In this document: piece after piece, positions 1 to 7,003 of the stretch
Layout of the letters: each line of letters opens with the position of its first letter
How positions within the stretch are numbered: position 1 is the first letter of the stretch
Source: an uncultured Bacteroidales bacterium
Lineage (GTDB): Bacteria > Bacteroidota > Bacteroidia > Bacteroidales > Bacteroidaceae
Direction of reading: 5' to 3'
Length of the DNA stretch: 35,000 nucleotides
NCBI GenBank assembly: GCA_902760965.1
Contig: CACWIN010000014.1
Coordinates: forward strand, 1 to 35,000
Made by a program: the position numbers and the translations under genes
Notes under the pieces: generated by a model
What the model was told of the DNA's origin: nothing
Database searches by the model: none
What the model saw: only the letters and a program-made list of their open reading frames with translations

Positions 1-211
1 ACACTTCCAGCGTATAGGTCTCGTCACTCTCGCATACCGGGTAGATATCCCAGTCAAAGTTCTCGGTCATCACAAACCGGCGTACAGGATTGGTGTTGGT
101 CATGTCATCACTCCAGCCCACAAAGTGGAAGCCGTTGTCAGGCGTAACCGTAACCTCAATCTCATCGGCGATCACGCCCTCGAGCGAATTATAAAGATAA
201 GAGAATCGTTG
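1..211 (-). pseudogene. Fragment of a surface protein with an InlB B-repeat-like domain, broken upstream
   Basis: The minus strand reads open from the left edge to an in-frame TGA at 212-214. It encodes a stretch with the hallmark pattern VTVTPDNGFHFVGWSD followed by TNTNPVRRFVMTEN. This resembles the divergent InlB B-repeat (List-Bact-rpt type) modules found in large secreted or cell-surface proteins of gut Bacteroidetes. No plausible start precedes the module: only a weak GTG at 175 and an internal ATG inside the repeat. What is seen is therefore the interior of a larger protein whose upstream part is missing. The break lies somewhere between about 176 and 212, next to a G+C-rich permease gene. 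It could be a real rearrangement or an assembly join. The gene continues past position 1, so its total size is unknown. Confidence 0.5.
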
Positions 212-257
212 TCATTTAAGTATCCGGTTAATCTAAATGATAATGTGAAAGATTCCT

Positions 258-265
258 TAACTTTG
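258..265 (+). promoter_or_regulatory. Bacteroidales -7 box (TAACTTTG) for the permease gene
   Basis: TAACTTTG matches the TAnnTTTG -7 consensus of Bacteroidetes. The ATG at 274 lies only 8 bases after the box, so a start point about 5-7 bases downstream of it would give an almost leaderless mRNA. No convincing -33 TTTG is seen at the usual distance. Confidence 0.45.
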
Positions 266-273
266 CAGTCGCA

Positions 274-1002
274 ATGCTGACGTGGACGCTGTTTCTCCTT
301 TTCCTTTTTGTGACAGCCGCGAGTTTCACCCAACGGGTCACGGGGTTTGGCTTCGGCATCATCGCGATGACGATGCTCCCATACCTGCTCCCGTCGTATG
401 GTGAGGCAACGGCCCTGTCGGGCTTGCTGGCAATCTTCACGGCACTCATCCCGGCGATCCGGATGCGAGGTCTGCTGCATTGGCGCAAACTGGCCGTGAT
501 CCTGCCGGTGTTCTTGGCCGTGTCTTTTTTTGCGGTTCGGATGGTGACCGGCGTGGACAGTGACCTGTTGCGCCACATCTTGGGCGGGGTTTTGATCGCG
601 GTCAGCCTGTATTTCTTTTTTATCAGCGGCCGGATCCATCTTCCGCCCCGCGTGGATGTACAGGCGGGAATGGGAGCCCTGTCCGGATTGATGGGGGGCC
701 TTTTCGCGATGCAGGGCCCTCCGGCGGTCATTTATTTCCTCGGCTGCGCAGACAGCAAGGATGAGTATATCGCGCTTACGCAGTGGTATTTCCTGATCGG
801 TAACGCGGCGATGTCGCTGTTCCGTGCAGGAAATGGGCTGGTCACACCTACCGTCCTGCGGATGTGGTGCTTCGCCCTGCCCGGCGTGTTCCTGGGGCTT
901 TGGCTGGGGAAGAAAGTCTATGCCCGCCTTCGTGCGGAAAGACTGAGGAAAGTCGTCTATGCTTTCCTCGCGGTGGCCGGTTTCGCGGCTCTTCTTGCGT
1001 AG
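274..1002 (+). CDS. TauE/SafE-family membrane permease
   Basis: The 242-residue protein is hydrophobic almost throughout, with about seven to eight probable membrane helices. Near the N-terminus it carries the motif FTQRVTGFGFGIIAM, typical of the sulfite exporter TauE/SafE (DUF81) family. The second half repeats the pattern (GALSGLMGGLFAMQGPPAVIYF), the inner duplication expected in this fold. Family members are inner-membrane carriers implicated in moving sulfite, sulfoacetate or other anions. The substrate cannot be told from sequence, and no sulfur genes lie nearby. The gene is visibly richer in G+C at third codon positions than the clpC, gyrA or bat genes. It sits between a broken gene and insertion-sequence ends, which suggests recent transfer or a join of unrelated contigs. 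Confidence 0.8.
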   Translation: MLTWTLFLLFLFVTAASFTQRVTGFGFGIIAMTMLPYLLPSYGEATALSGLLAIFTALIPAIRMRGLLHWRKLAVILPVFLAVSFFAVRMVTGVDSDLLRHILGGVLIAVSLYFFFISGRIHLPPRVDVQAGMGALSGLMGGLFAMQGPPAVIYFLGCADSKDEYIALTQWYFLIGNAAMSLFRAGNGLVTPTVLRMWCFALPGVFLGLWLGKKVYARLRAERLRKVVYAFLAVAGFAALLA

Positions 1003-1107
1003 GATCAGTTAGATCTCGAAGTCGAGGCAGGTGCCACTGGCGGCTGCGGAAGACCCAGCGGAACGGCACCTGAACGAAGGTGTAATCGGTAAATTTGAAC
1101 CGTCAAT

Positions 1108-1155
1108 TTTCGGCAAAGTAAAATCAGCACATTTTGGCAAAGTAAAATCGGCACA
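1108..1155. repeat. Tandem 20-mers resembling an IS21-family terminal end
   Basis: The 20-mer ggcaaagtaaaatcagcaca at 1112-1131 recurs at 1136-1155 with a single base change, each copy preceded by a short T run. Read on the minus strand the outer copy begins TGTGCCGATTTTAC. IS21-family elements carry several such terminal repeats, often with a GATTTTAC core and TG/CA ends. The element body would have lain to the left, but no istA or istB coding is present, so this is a solo end or remnant. The family assignment is from memory. Confidence 0.5.
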
Positions 1156-1172
1156 TAGAAATACCACTTCTA

Positions 1173-1220
1173 TGAAGTAAACCCCAAAAGTTAGACAAAA
1201 AACTTTTGTGGTTCACTTCA
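1173..1220. repeat. 48-bp inverted repeat resembling paired IS3-family (IS150-group) ends
   Basis: The arms are tgaagtaaaccccaaaagtt (1173-1192) and aacttttgtggttcacttca (1201-1220). They pair at 18 of 20 positions around the 8-base spacer agacaaaa. The sequence around the spacer resembles the ends of IS3-family elements in Bacteroidetes. Two ends almost abutting fit a circle junction, a deletion product or a tiny non-autonomous element. It could also act as a terminator for the GH95 gene, which ends at 1248 and is transcribed toward it. Confidence 0.45.
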
Positions 1221-1247
1221 AACGCGTCATTTTGTGTCAATTTTTAA

Positions 1248-3725
1248 TCAGAGGATGATTTCAATCTTTGCGGTCTCGCCTGCCTTGAAGGTGTACTGGA
1301 CATGGTCGCCGTCCTTGGTCAGCTCCTTGCCATTCACAAGGATGCGGCAGCCTTCCCGGCGGTTCCTAAGCGTCAGGGTCTGGGCCTGATTGGAGGTGAT
1401 GGAGGCACGGATACCCTTCTCGTCCCAGTCCATATGATTAAGCTTGGCAAAGGTATACAGCCATACGCCGTCAATGGCACCGTTCATCAAGTTGTCGGGC
1501 ATGACCGGCAGGAATTCCACTGTGCCGGGCTCGCTGAAGACACACATCTCAACCAGGAACGCCGGGACAGCGCCAGTCAGGTCCGGGAATACGCCCCTGT
1601 ATGGGAAGTGGCTGGTCTGCAGCGTGCGGCGGACAAAGCCGTGGTTGAGTAGCTGGCTAAGGTTCTGCTCGGCTTCTTCCATGTCTTTCAGACGGATGGC
1701 CGTGAAGGCACGGTGGATGATGCCATGGGCAGAATCGTCCTGCTGGGCGCGCTTGCGGTTGGAGATTATGATGGCTTCAGACAGCTCGGGGTCCTTTTCG
1801 GGTGTGACCGCGCGGCCGGGCCATACGTCATAATGGTGGGACACGTGGCGGTGGTTGTAGTTCTCCTCGATAGTTGGCCAAGCCCATTCCTTCAGGCCGC
1901 CGTCCAGGTCCAGGAGATAGGTTGGAAGGTCTGCCAGCTGGGCCTCCCAGTGAGGGATGTTGTCTTGCTCAATGCCCAGTGTCTTGCAGCCATCGATCAG
2001 GTTCATCAGGATCTCGCGGCAGATGGCTATATCCATGACAGAGTTTATCCTGGTAGGATTTCTGTCTCTGCTGGTGACTGTCTCATAGCCGGGATTCGGG
2101 GTCGGGTTCTCCGGAGAGAAGGACGGATAGAAGATGACCTTGCCGTCAGGGCCACGGTCACACGCGTAATCCTCGTAGAACAGGGCCATTTCCTTGTAGG
2201 CCGGAATCACACGGGTGCGCAGGAATTCCTTGTCTCCTGTAACGAGGTAGTAGCCCCAAAGCTCGTTGTAAATCCAACCCAGGACACCTGTAAAGCCGTA
2301 ATGCGGATAGGTGTGCGAGAAATGATAGTACAGGCCGGAATTAGGGTCGCAGTGGACGCTGGCCAGCAGGCCGCGGGCACCGTAGAGCAGCTGCGCGTTG
2401 GTGCGGAAGTCATCGAACTTGGTCTCGTAATACTTGAAATACACGTCCATCTCGTCAAAGAGGCCGGTGTTGTTACCCGCGCATACCTGAAGGTTAGTGT
2501 TGATGTTGTGCTGGCCCGTAAAAGGAGGAATATACTTGCCAGTCTCGTAAATCTGGAAGAATCGGCCCATGTCATAGAGTTTTTCCAGCAGGGCGGGATC
2601 CAGCTCGTTCCTGCTGTGGGCCCGCCGGAGCAGTTCCTCGCCGGAAAGCAGCATGTCCTGGTCGGGGCTAAGATGGATACGGGAACGGTCCATGCGTTGG
2701 CCGATGTACTTTTCGTTGCCTTTGAGCAGCTTGTCGAAATCGACCTTCATGGCCATCAGTCCGTCACGGATGGGCTTGACGCATTCAAAGGTGAAGTCAC
2801 TATCAAACCTCTCTATCTTAGCGACGACCGTCAGACCGTCCGCGCCGGAAATGTGCATACCTCTTTCGGTCTTATTCATAGCGCCGCCTTTGGGCAGAAA
2901 GCGGATTACCACGGCGTAGCCTTTTTGGCCGAATTCCGGATTGTACGCTGTGGCCAGAGTGATCACACCGTCCTCAATATTAAGCTGGTGGGTGCTGCCG
3001 TTCAATCTTGGCAGTTGCATCTCCACGTCCAGGTCCAGCTGTCCCTTGGGCGCAGTGAAGCGGTTCACGGTGACGTCGCCGTCATAGGCGCAGAAGCATT
3101 CGTTACGGAAAGAACCGCGCGCATCGGTCCACATGGAGGTAATCATGCCGTTCTGCATGTCCAGAAAGCGCAAATAGTCCCGGGTATCGGGCTGCTCCGG
3201 ACGGCGGAATCTGAGCGTGAAGGCTGTGTGTCTGGACGGTCCGCCTACGGGGTACAGAATATCGTTGTCAAAATTCATGTACTTTTCAAAGCCGGCCTTT
3301 TTCTGGGCCTCGTCCACAAGGGCGTTCGCCTCATTCGGCTTGCCCTCCAGCAGGAGTTGGCGGATGCGTGGCAGGTAGGGGCGCAAGTCTGGAGGCAGGG
3401 GAGTCTCTGCCCATTTGGGCTCATAGAGCATCTCATGGGTATAGGTCACCACATCGTTATAGGGCTGACCGGAAGTCTGGATGCGTAGTGTGCCGCTGCC
3501 TGTGATGAAATTGTCCGATGACTCTCCCGCGGGGGCGATAGAGCAGATATTGTGTTTGGGCAGGATGGCGGAGCGCTTCTCCACCGGAATATATGGGATG
3601 GAATACTCGAGCTTTTTGGTTTCTATCTTAGCATAACTCTCATCCGGGTTGTTCTGATAGCCCTTAGAGCTGGTGGTCACCATAGCAATGCAGAAAAATG
3701 TGAAAAATGTAATTGACTTTCTCAT
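1248..3725 (-). CDS. Secreted glycoside hydrolase, GH95-like (alpha-L-fucosidase or alpha-L-galactosidase type)
   Basis: The 825-residue protein starts with a signal peptide (about residues 1-22) and has the GH95 layout: an N-terminal beta domain, an (alpha/alpha)6 barrel and a C-terminal beta domain. Motifs fitting the family catalytic centre are the Asn pair in HNINTNLQ (N409, N411), the general acid in SPEN (E539), NHRHVSHHYDVWPG at 624-637, and the Asp of FPDLTGA (D715). GH95 enzymes invert and remove alpha-1,2-linked L-fucose or related L-galactose from host glycans or plant xyloglucan. The Asn region lacks the usual NYWP run, so this is a divergent member and the substrate is uncertain. 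No SusC/SusD pair or regulator lies beside it, so it is not in a recognisable polysaccharide locus. An ATG start with the signal peptide directly after supports the chosen start. Confidence 0.8.
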   Translation of the reverse strand: MRKSITFFTFFCIAMVTTSSKGYQNNPDESYAKIETKKLEYSIPYIPVEKRSAILPKHNICSIAPAGESSDNFITGSGTLRIQTSGQPYNDVVTYTHEMLYEPKWAETPLPPDLRPYLPRIRQLLLEGKPNEANALVDEAQKKAGFEKYMNFDNDILYPVGGPSRHTAFTLRFRRPEQPDTRDYLRFLDMQNGMITSMWTDARGSFRNECFCAYDGDVTVNRFTAPKGQLDLDVEMQLPRLNGSTHQLNIEDGVITLATAYNPEFGQKGYAVVIRFLPKGGAMNKTERGMHISGADGLTVVAKIERFDSDFTFECVKPIRDGLMAMKVDFDKLLKGNEKYIGQRMDRSRIHLSPDQDMLLSGEELLRRAHSRNELDPALLEKLYDMGRFFQIYETGKYIPPFTGQHNINTNLQVCAGNNTGLFDEMDVYFKYYETKFDDFRTNAQLLYGARGLLASVHCDPNSGLYYHFSHTYPHYGFTGVLGWIYNELWGYYLVTGDKEFLRTRVIPAYKEMALFYEDYACDRGPDGKVIFYPSFSPENPTPNPGYETVTSRDRNPTRINSVMDIAICREILMNLIDGCKTLGIEQDNIPHWEAQLADLPTYLLDLDGGLKEWAWPTIEENYNHRHVSHHYDVWPGRAVTPEKDPELSEAIIISNRKRAQQDDSAHGIIHRAFTAIRLKDMEEAEQNLSQLLNHGFVRRTLQTSHFPYRGVFPDLTGAVPAFLVEMCVFSEPGTVEFLPVMPDNLMNGAIDGVWLYTFAKLNHMDWDEKGIRASITSNQAQTLTLRNRREGCRILVNGKELTKDGDHVQYTFKAGETAKIEIIL

Positions 3726-3765
3726 AGCTGAAATAAGGTTAGTTCAACGAAAAATAAACCGAGCA

Positions 3766-3773
3766 TAAAGTTA
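3766..3773 (-). promoter_or_regulatory. Possible -7 box for the GH95 gene
   Basis: On the minus strand TAACTTTA lies about 40 bases upstream of the ATG. It matches TAnnTTTG except for the last base, and no clear -33 element is seen. Confidence 0.25.
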
Positions 3774-3887
3774 CTGAATTTATTTGTATTGCAGACGATT
3801 TGATTTACATTAGTCTTATATACATGTTAATAATGGTTCCGGCCTCTATTATAATAAACTTGAGAGCAATACGAGCGTTTCCTATAA
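3774..3887. other. A+T-rich gap, nothing identified
   Basis: This is the gene-free stretch between the GH95 promoter region and the RhuM remnant. No open frame, repeat or hairpin of note was seen. Confidence 0.5.
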
Positions 3888-4091
3888 ACTATCAGTAAGC
3901 ATATCAATAATGCTCTTAAGGAGGAACTGGAAGGCGAAGAGGTAGTCGCAAAATTTGCGAATACCACTCAACATGGTGCTATGGAGGGGAAAACTCAAAC
4001 TCATGAAGTTGAATATTTCAATCTTGAGATGGTTTCTTCCGTTGGTTGTCGCGTTAAGAGCAATCGCGGTGTGCAGTTCCGCAAGTGGGCT
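3888..4091 (+). pseudogene. Decayed RhuM-family (virulence-protein type) gene fragment
   Basis: The plus strand reads about 68 codons matching the core of the RhuM family. It starts with TISKHINNALKEEL, continues through KFANTTQHGAMEGKTQTHEVEYFNLEM and ends SVGCRVKSNRGVQFRKWA. RhuM proteins, named from a Salmonella pathogenicity-island gene, normally exceed 300 residues and are often found in mobile regions. Their function is unknown. Here an in-frame TAA sits directly before the matching region (3885-3887). Similarity stops after RKWA, where the sequence passes into a repeat. Both ends are therefore lost and the piece is dead, unless a short internal ORF from the ATG at 3981 is translated. 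Confidence 0.65.
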
Positions 4092-4104
4092 ATTATAGTA
4101 CATC

Positions 4105-4156
4105 TTGATAAAACCGAGACGAAAAACTACCGGATATTTGATAAAACCGAGACGAA
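4105..4156. repeat. Two identical 19-mers spaced 33 bases apart
   Basis: ttgataaaaccgagacgaa occurs at 4105-4123 and again at 4138-4156. It starts shortly after RhuM similarity ends. Repeated end motifs of this size are typical of IS21-like termini, so this may be another solo insertion-sequence end. That reading is an inference. Confidence 0.5.
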
Positions 4157-4178
4157 TGGCATAGAAATAACGCTTTCC

Positions 4179-4207
4179 TGACACAAAAGTATCAGTTCCC
4201 TGTGTCA
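4179..4207. repeat. Small inverted repeat at the 3' end of the MBL-fold gene
   Basis: tgacaca (4179-4185) and tgtgtca (4201-4207) are perfect inverted copies around a 15-base loop. The right arm overlaps the stop codon of the MBL-fold gene. There is no T run, so it is a weak terminator candidate at best. It could also be the outer boundary of the neighbouring repeat element. Confidence 0.3.
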
Positions 4208-4930
4208 CAATGGGTACAGCCTAATCTTTTCAAGATGACTTTCAAACCTCTTCAAGTCTTCAGCAGCAAAAGGTTTCCCGTGTGCAGGATACACCATCCG
4301 TGGGTTCAATGCAATCATCTTCTTCCATGACTCCTTGTACTCCTCCAGATTCTCAATCCAGATGATAGTACGCTTAATGCTTGGGAAATCGTTCATGGCC
4401 GCGTCACCGCAAAACAGGATGCCGTCCATCATCATCGCAATATGGTCGGCCGTATGGCCTGGCGTCTCAATCACGCTGAAAGGCAACTTCAGTTCCTTAA
4501 ACTCTGCCGAATCAATGGTAATCAGCCTGTCCCGGTATTCCTCCTTCAGTGGCGGGTACTTGTGCTCACCTTTGCCAAACAGCGCCAGAACCTGACAGAA
4601 CAGCCAGGCCAACCTGCTTGAACAACCTCCCTCAAATGAATTCTGCCCTTTAAGCAAACCTTCAATAGCTTTAGGATGCAGAATAACCTTGGCGTCGGTA
4701 ATGGCCAGCACATCATTCAGGAATCCGTCATGGTCATCGTGCGCATGGGTCAGGAACACATACCTAATCTCCTCAGGCTCAACACCAGCCTTTTTCAGCC
4801 GTTTCCTGAAAGCCTCATAATACTCAGCATACCCAGTGTCAATCAACACATATCCGCCACCTTTCAGGCTGACCAAGTAATTGTTTACCACCCTGTTTCC
4901 CAGATTGTATATCATATCGGTAACTATCAT
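4205..4930 (-). CDS. MBL-fold metallo-hydrolase
   Basis: With the ATG at 4930 the protein has 241 residues and carries the metallo-beta-lactamase fold motifs in order. These are THAHDDHDG (H62, H64, D66, H67), ETPGHTADH, FCGDAA and a C-terminal PAHG. It therefore probably binds two metal ions and hydrolyses an ester, thioester or similar bond. The family is too broad to name the substrate; glyoxalase II-like enzymes are near relatives. No signal peptide is visible, so it should be cytoplasmic. A longer frame reaches an ATG at 4981, but the promoter-like TACCTTTG lies inside that extension, so the start at 4930 fits better. A short AAAAAGG precedes it. The gene stands alone between mobile remnants. 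Confidence 0.8.
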   Translation of the reverse strand: MIVTDMIYNLGNRVVNNYLVSLKGGGYVLIDTGYAEYYEAFRKRLKKAGVEPEEIRYVFLTHAHDDHDGFLNDVLAITDAKVILHPKAIEGLLKGQNSFEGGCSSRLAWLFCQVLALFGKGEHKYPPLKEEYRDRLITIDSAEFKELKLPFSVIETPGHTADHIAMMMDGILFCGDAAMNDFPSIKRTIIWIENLEEYKESWKKMIALNPRMVYPAHGKPFAAEDLKRFESHLEKIRLYPL

Positions 4931-4945
4931 ATCCTTTTTCCGGTA

Positions 4946-4953
4946 CAAAGGTA
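4946..4953 (-). promoter_or_regulatory. -7 box (TACCTTTG) for the MBL-fold gene
   Basis: On the minus strand TACCTTTG matches TAnnTTTG and ends 15 bases before the ATG at 4930. This decides against the upstream ATG at 4981. No well-spaced -33 element is seen. Confidence 0.5.
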
Positions 4954-4999
4954 CTCCCATAAACCTGCAACCCGGTTGCAAACCATTCGGTCAAACCCC

Positions 5000-5104
5000 A
5001 TGACTGAGATCCCGAAAGAATTTCAGGGTAAAGGTTTTGATAAGTTCCTGGAAAGATGTAAGTTTGCCAACATGACAGAGATAGAGCAAAGAGGGAACAG
5101 ATAG
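5000..5104 (+). pseudogene. Possible tail fragment of a nuclease/transposase-like gene, or a 34-codon leader ORF
   Basis: The short frame starts MTEIPKEFQGKGFDKFLERC and ends MTEIEQRGNR. It vaguely resembles the C-terminal helices of PD-(D/E)XK (Rpn-type) transposase-nucleases of Bacteroidetes, but the similarity is too short to be firm. The umuD promoter lies inside this frame, so only its last 10 codons (ATG at 5072) could be on the umu transcript. That leaves a possible 10-residue leader peptide ending 17 bases before the umuD start. Confidence 0.25.
5035..5066 (+). promoter_or_regulatory. Promoter of umuDC (TTTTG - 19 bases - TAAGTTTG)
   Basis: A -33 element TTTTG at 5035-5039 and a -7 box TAAGTTTG at 5059-5066 are separated by 19 bases, an excellent Bacteroidetes promoter. 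It lies about 55 bases upstream of the umuD GTG. An imperfect inverted repeat, CCCGAAA-gaa-TTTCAGGG at 5011-5028, lies just upstream and could be an operator. No known LexA box is recognised. Confidence 0.7.
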
Positions 5105-5121
5105 AGGCGTTATAGCATAGA

Positions 5122-5565
5122 GTGTCATCCGATATCACCATAATAAAAGCAGATTTCAGCACAGAGCAACCGCTACCGTTAGCTCCCGGTATCCGTGCCG
5201 GCTTTCCTAGTCCCGCGCAGGACTACCTGCATGATACTTTGGACTTTAACAAGGATATGATCCATCATCGTGAAGCCACTTTCTATGCCCGCGTTGATGG
5301 TGACTCCATGCGCGATGCCGGCATTGTTGAAGGGGATATAGCTGTAATAGACCGCAGTCTGGATCCAAATGACGGTGATATCATTGTAGCCTATATTGAC
5401 GGGGAGTTCACAATAAAGCGCCTGGATCTGACTCATAGGCCAGACGGTTATATAGAGCTTCATCCCGCCAATCCAGCGTACAGCACCATCCTCATTGACA
5501 ATCCCGATGCTTTCCGCGTGTGGGGAGTAATTATCTACACCATCCACAACTGGCGTAAATATTGA
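5122..5565 (+). CDS. umuD: UmuD-like S24 peptidase, translesion polymerase accessory subunit
   Basis: The 147-residue protein belongs to the LexA/UmuD S24 family. The nucleophile Ser62 lies in DGDSM and the general base Lys99 in FTIKRL. A self-cleavage site of form Ala-Gly (A26-G27) lies in [15 protein letters not shown], exactly where UmuD is processed to UmuD'. RecA filaments normally trigger this cleavage after DNA damage, and UmuD' then joins UmuC to form the mutagenic polymerase V. There is no DNA-binding domain, so it is not LexA. The start is a GTG, the only start fitting the usual UmuD N-terminus (xxADFSTExPLPL). No Shine-Dalgarno is seen. Its stop TGA overlaps the ATG of umuC by one base, showing translational coupling. 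Confidence 0.92.
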   Translation: MSSDITIIKADFSTEQPLPLAPGIRAGFPSPAQDYLHDTLDFNKDMIHHREATFYARVDGDSMRDAGIVEGDIAVIDRSLDPNDGDIIVAYIDGEFTIKRLDLTHRPDGYIELHPANPAYSTILIDNPDAFRVWGVIIYTIHNWRKY

Positions 5566-6872
5566 TGTACGGCATTATTGACTGTGACAACTGCTACGTA
5601 TCCTGCGAGCGGGTGTTCCGTCCGGATCTGGAGGGAAAGCCTGTTGTTGTGCTCAGTAATAATGATGGCTGTGTGGTGGCGCGTTCCAATGAGGCTAAAC
5701 AGTTGGGAATTAAAGCCGGAATGCCTTATTTTAAACTCCAGGAGCAATTCACAGGCCAAAAGATAGCTGTTTTTTCGTCCAATTATGAGTTATATGGAGA
5801 GCTGACAGGCCGTGTGATTGAGATAATCAGGCAGGAGGTTCCAGATTATTTCCGATACAGCATAGATGAGTGTTTTGTATATCTGGACGGTATGGACGGC
5901 ATAGACCTCAAAGCTTGGGGTGAGAACCTGCACCGCCGTATCTTTAAGAGTGTAGGCATGCCCGTAAGTATAGGCATCGGCCCTAACAAGACACTTGCAA
6001 AGCTGGCTAGCCACTTTGCCAAAAAGCATCCCGGCTATCGCCACTGCTGTTTGATTGATACTGATGAGAAACGTATCAAGGCCCTTAAACTGTTTCCGAT
6101 AGAAGATATTTGGGGCATTGGCAGCCGATATACTGCCCGTTTAAAGGAATACGGCGTGAACACAGCCTATGACTTGGCCCAGCATACCGTTGGTTGGCTG
6201 CATGCTACATTCCACAACATAGTGGTTGAACGTACCTGGCGTGAGCTGAACGGTGATGATTGCGTGCCAAATGAGCAGCTTGCCGCAAAAAAGAGCATAT
6301 GCACCAGCCGTTCATTTCCCGACATGATTACGGATTATGCTGAACTCAGGACCCACATAAGCAATTATGCCGCACGGTGTGCGCAGAAACTGCGGCAGCA
6401 GGGTAGTGTGGCCGGTATAGTAAGTATATTCCTGAGCACCAATCCCTTTCGTGAGGATTTGCCTCAGTGCTGGAGCGCACGGGAGCAGCGTCTTGTTACG
6501 CCTACATCGGCCACCACTACAATAGTGCAGACTGCGGCATCGCTTCTGGAGCAGATATACCATCAGGGTTACCAATACAAGCGTGCCGGAGTAATAGTAA
6601 TGGGCATCGGCCCCAACAGTCCCATTCAGCAGGACCTTTTTGACCACAACGCAGAGCAGTTCCAAAAAATGCGCCGCCTGGATCAGGTTGTTGACCGCAT
6701 AAACCGCCTGCAAGGCTCCGAAACCATAGTCTTAGGTGCCCAGCAATACACCTCAAGAGATAAAGACGGTAACGCTACGGGAAAGGCCAACGTCTTTGCC
6801 AACGCCATCAAGCACGATCATCGCAGTCCCAATCCCACAACCCGCTGGACCGACATCATCCGCCTAAAATAG
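5565..6872 (+). CDS. umuC: UmuC-like Y-family DNA polymerase (Pol V catalytic subunit)
   Basis: The 435-residue protein has the Y-family order of palm, finger and thumb with a C-terminal UmuC-specific part. The first catalytic Asp is in [14 protein letters not shown], with Tyr11 at the usual steric-gate position. The catalytic D101-E102 pair lies in [13 protein letters not shown] helix-hairpin-helix region follows ([19 protein letters not shown]). It copies across lesions with low fidelity once UmuD' is made. Length is normal for UmuC. The ATG at 5565 overlaps the umuD stop; a TTG three bases earlier is less likely. Immediately after the TAG comes a large perfect inverted repeat that probably ends the transcript. 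Confidence 0.93.
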   Translation: MYGIIDCDNCYVSCERVFRPDLEGKPVVVLSNNDGCVVARSNEAKQLGIKAGMPYFKLQEQFTGQKIAVFSSNYELYGELTGRVIEIIRQEVPDYFRYSIDECFVYLDGMDGIDLKAWGENLHRRIFKSVGMPVSIGIGPNKTLAKLASHFAKKHPGYRHCCLIDTDEKRIKALKLFPIEDIWGIGSRYTARLKEYGVNTAYDLAQHTVGWLHATFHNIVVERTWRELNGDDCVPNEQLAAKKSICTSRSFPDMITDYAELRTHISNYAARCAQKLRQQGSVAGIVSIFLSTNPFREDLPQCWSAREQRLVTPTSATTTIVQTAASLLEQIYHQGYQYKRAGVIVMGIGPNSPIQQDLFDHNAEQFQKMRRLDQVVDRINRLQGSETIVLGAQQYTSRDKDGNATGKANVFANAIKHDHRSPNPTTRWTDIIRLK

Positions 6873-6990
6873 GGGCACAAAGGGGGCACAAAGGGGACGG
6901 TTCTTTTTGTGCCCCTCTCTACAACACCTCCTAGAGCAAAAAAGAGGGGCACAAAAAGAACCGTCCCCTTTGTGCCCCTCTGTGCGCCTC
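6872..6990. repeat. REP-like element: 36-bp perfect inverted repeat between convergent genes
   Basis: The arms at 6883-6918 and 6943-6978 are exact reverse complements over 36 bases around a 24-base spacer. Each arm contains GGGGACGGTTCTTTTTGTGC. Outside the arms, a second copy of ggggcacaaa on the left (6872-6881) and ctgtgcgcctc on the right extend the pairing imperfectly. Sequences with a GGGGACGGTTCTTT core are, as far as I know, widespread intergenic repeats in anaerobic bacteria and resemble REP elements moved by TnpA(REP)-type transposases. Lying between umuC and the oppositely oriented xylanase gene, it can also serve as a two-way terminator. Confidence 0.8.
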
Positions 6991-7003
6991 TTGAGCGAGT
7001 GGA

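Larger units (their letters stand above)
1003..1247. other. Intergenic stretch with insertion-sequence ends, no gene
   Basis: The first 80 bases share the high G+C of the permease gene and show no supported coding. From 1106 on the composition turns A+T-rich and holds the ends of two different insertion-sequence types (separate entries). No transposase coding remains. Confidence 0.6.

Noticed and set aside
848-1069. Short frames on both strands over the end of the permease gene
   Set aside because: They overlap the TauE gene and end in G+C-rich intergenic sequence with no recognisable protein.
1713-3488. Long open frame (591 codons) on the plus strand opposite the GH95 gene
   Set aside because: It lies wholly inside the GH95 coding region and shows no domain motifs. 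It is explained by the codon pattern of the real gene.
3882-4208. Minus-strand frame of 108 codons containing the repeated peptide RLGFIK
   Set aside because: It covers the RhuM remnant on the other strand, and the repeated peptide simply reflects the 33-base-spaced DNA repeat. No independent support for translation.
4205-4981. Longer version of the MBL-fold protein starting at 4981
   Set aside because: The -7 box at 4946-4953 lies inside the extension, and the extra 17 residues precede the normal start of the fold.
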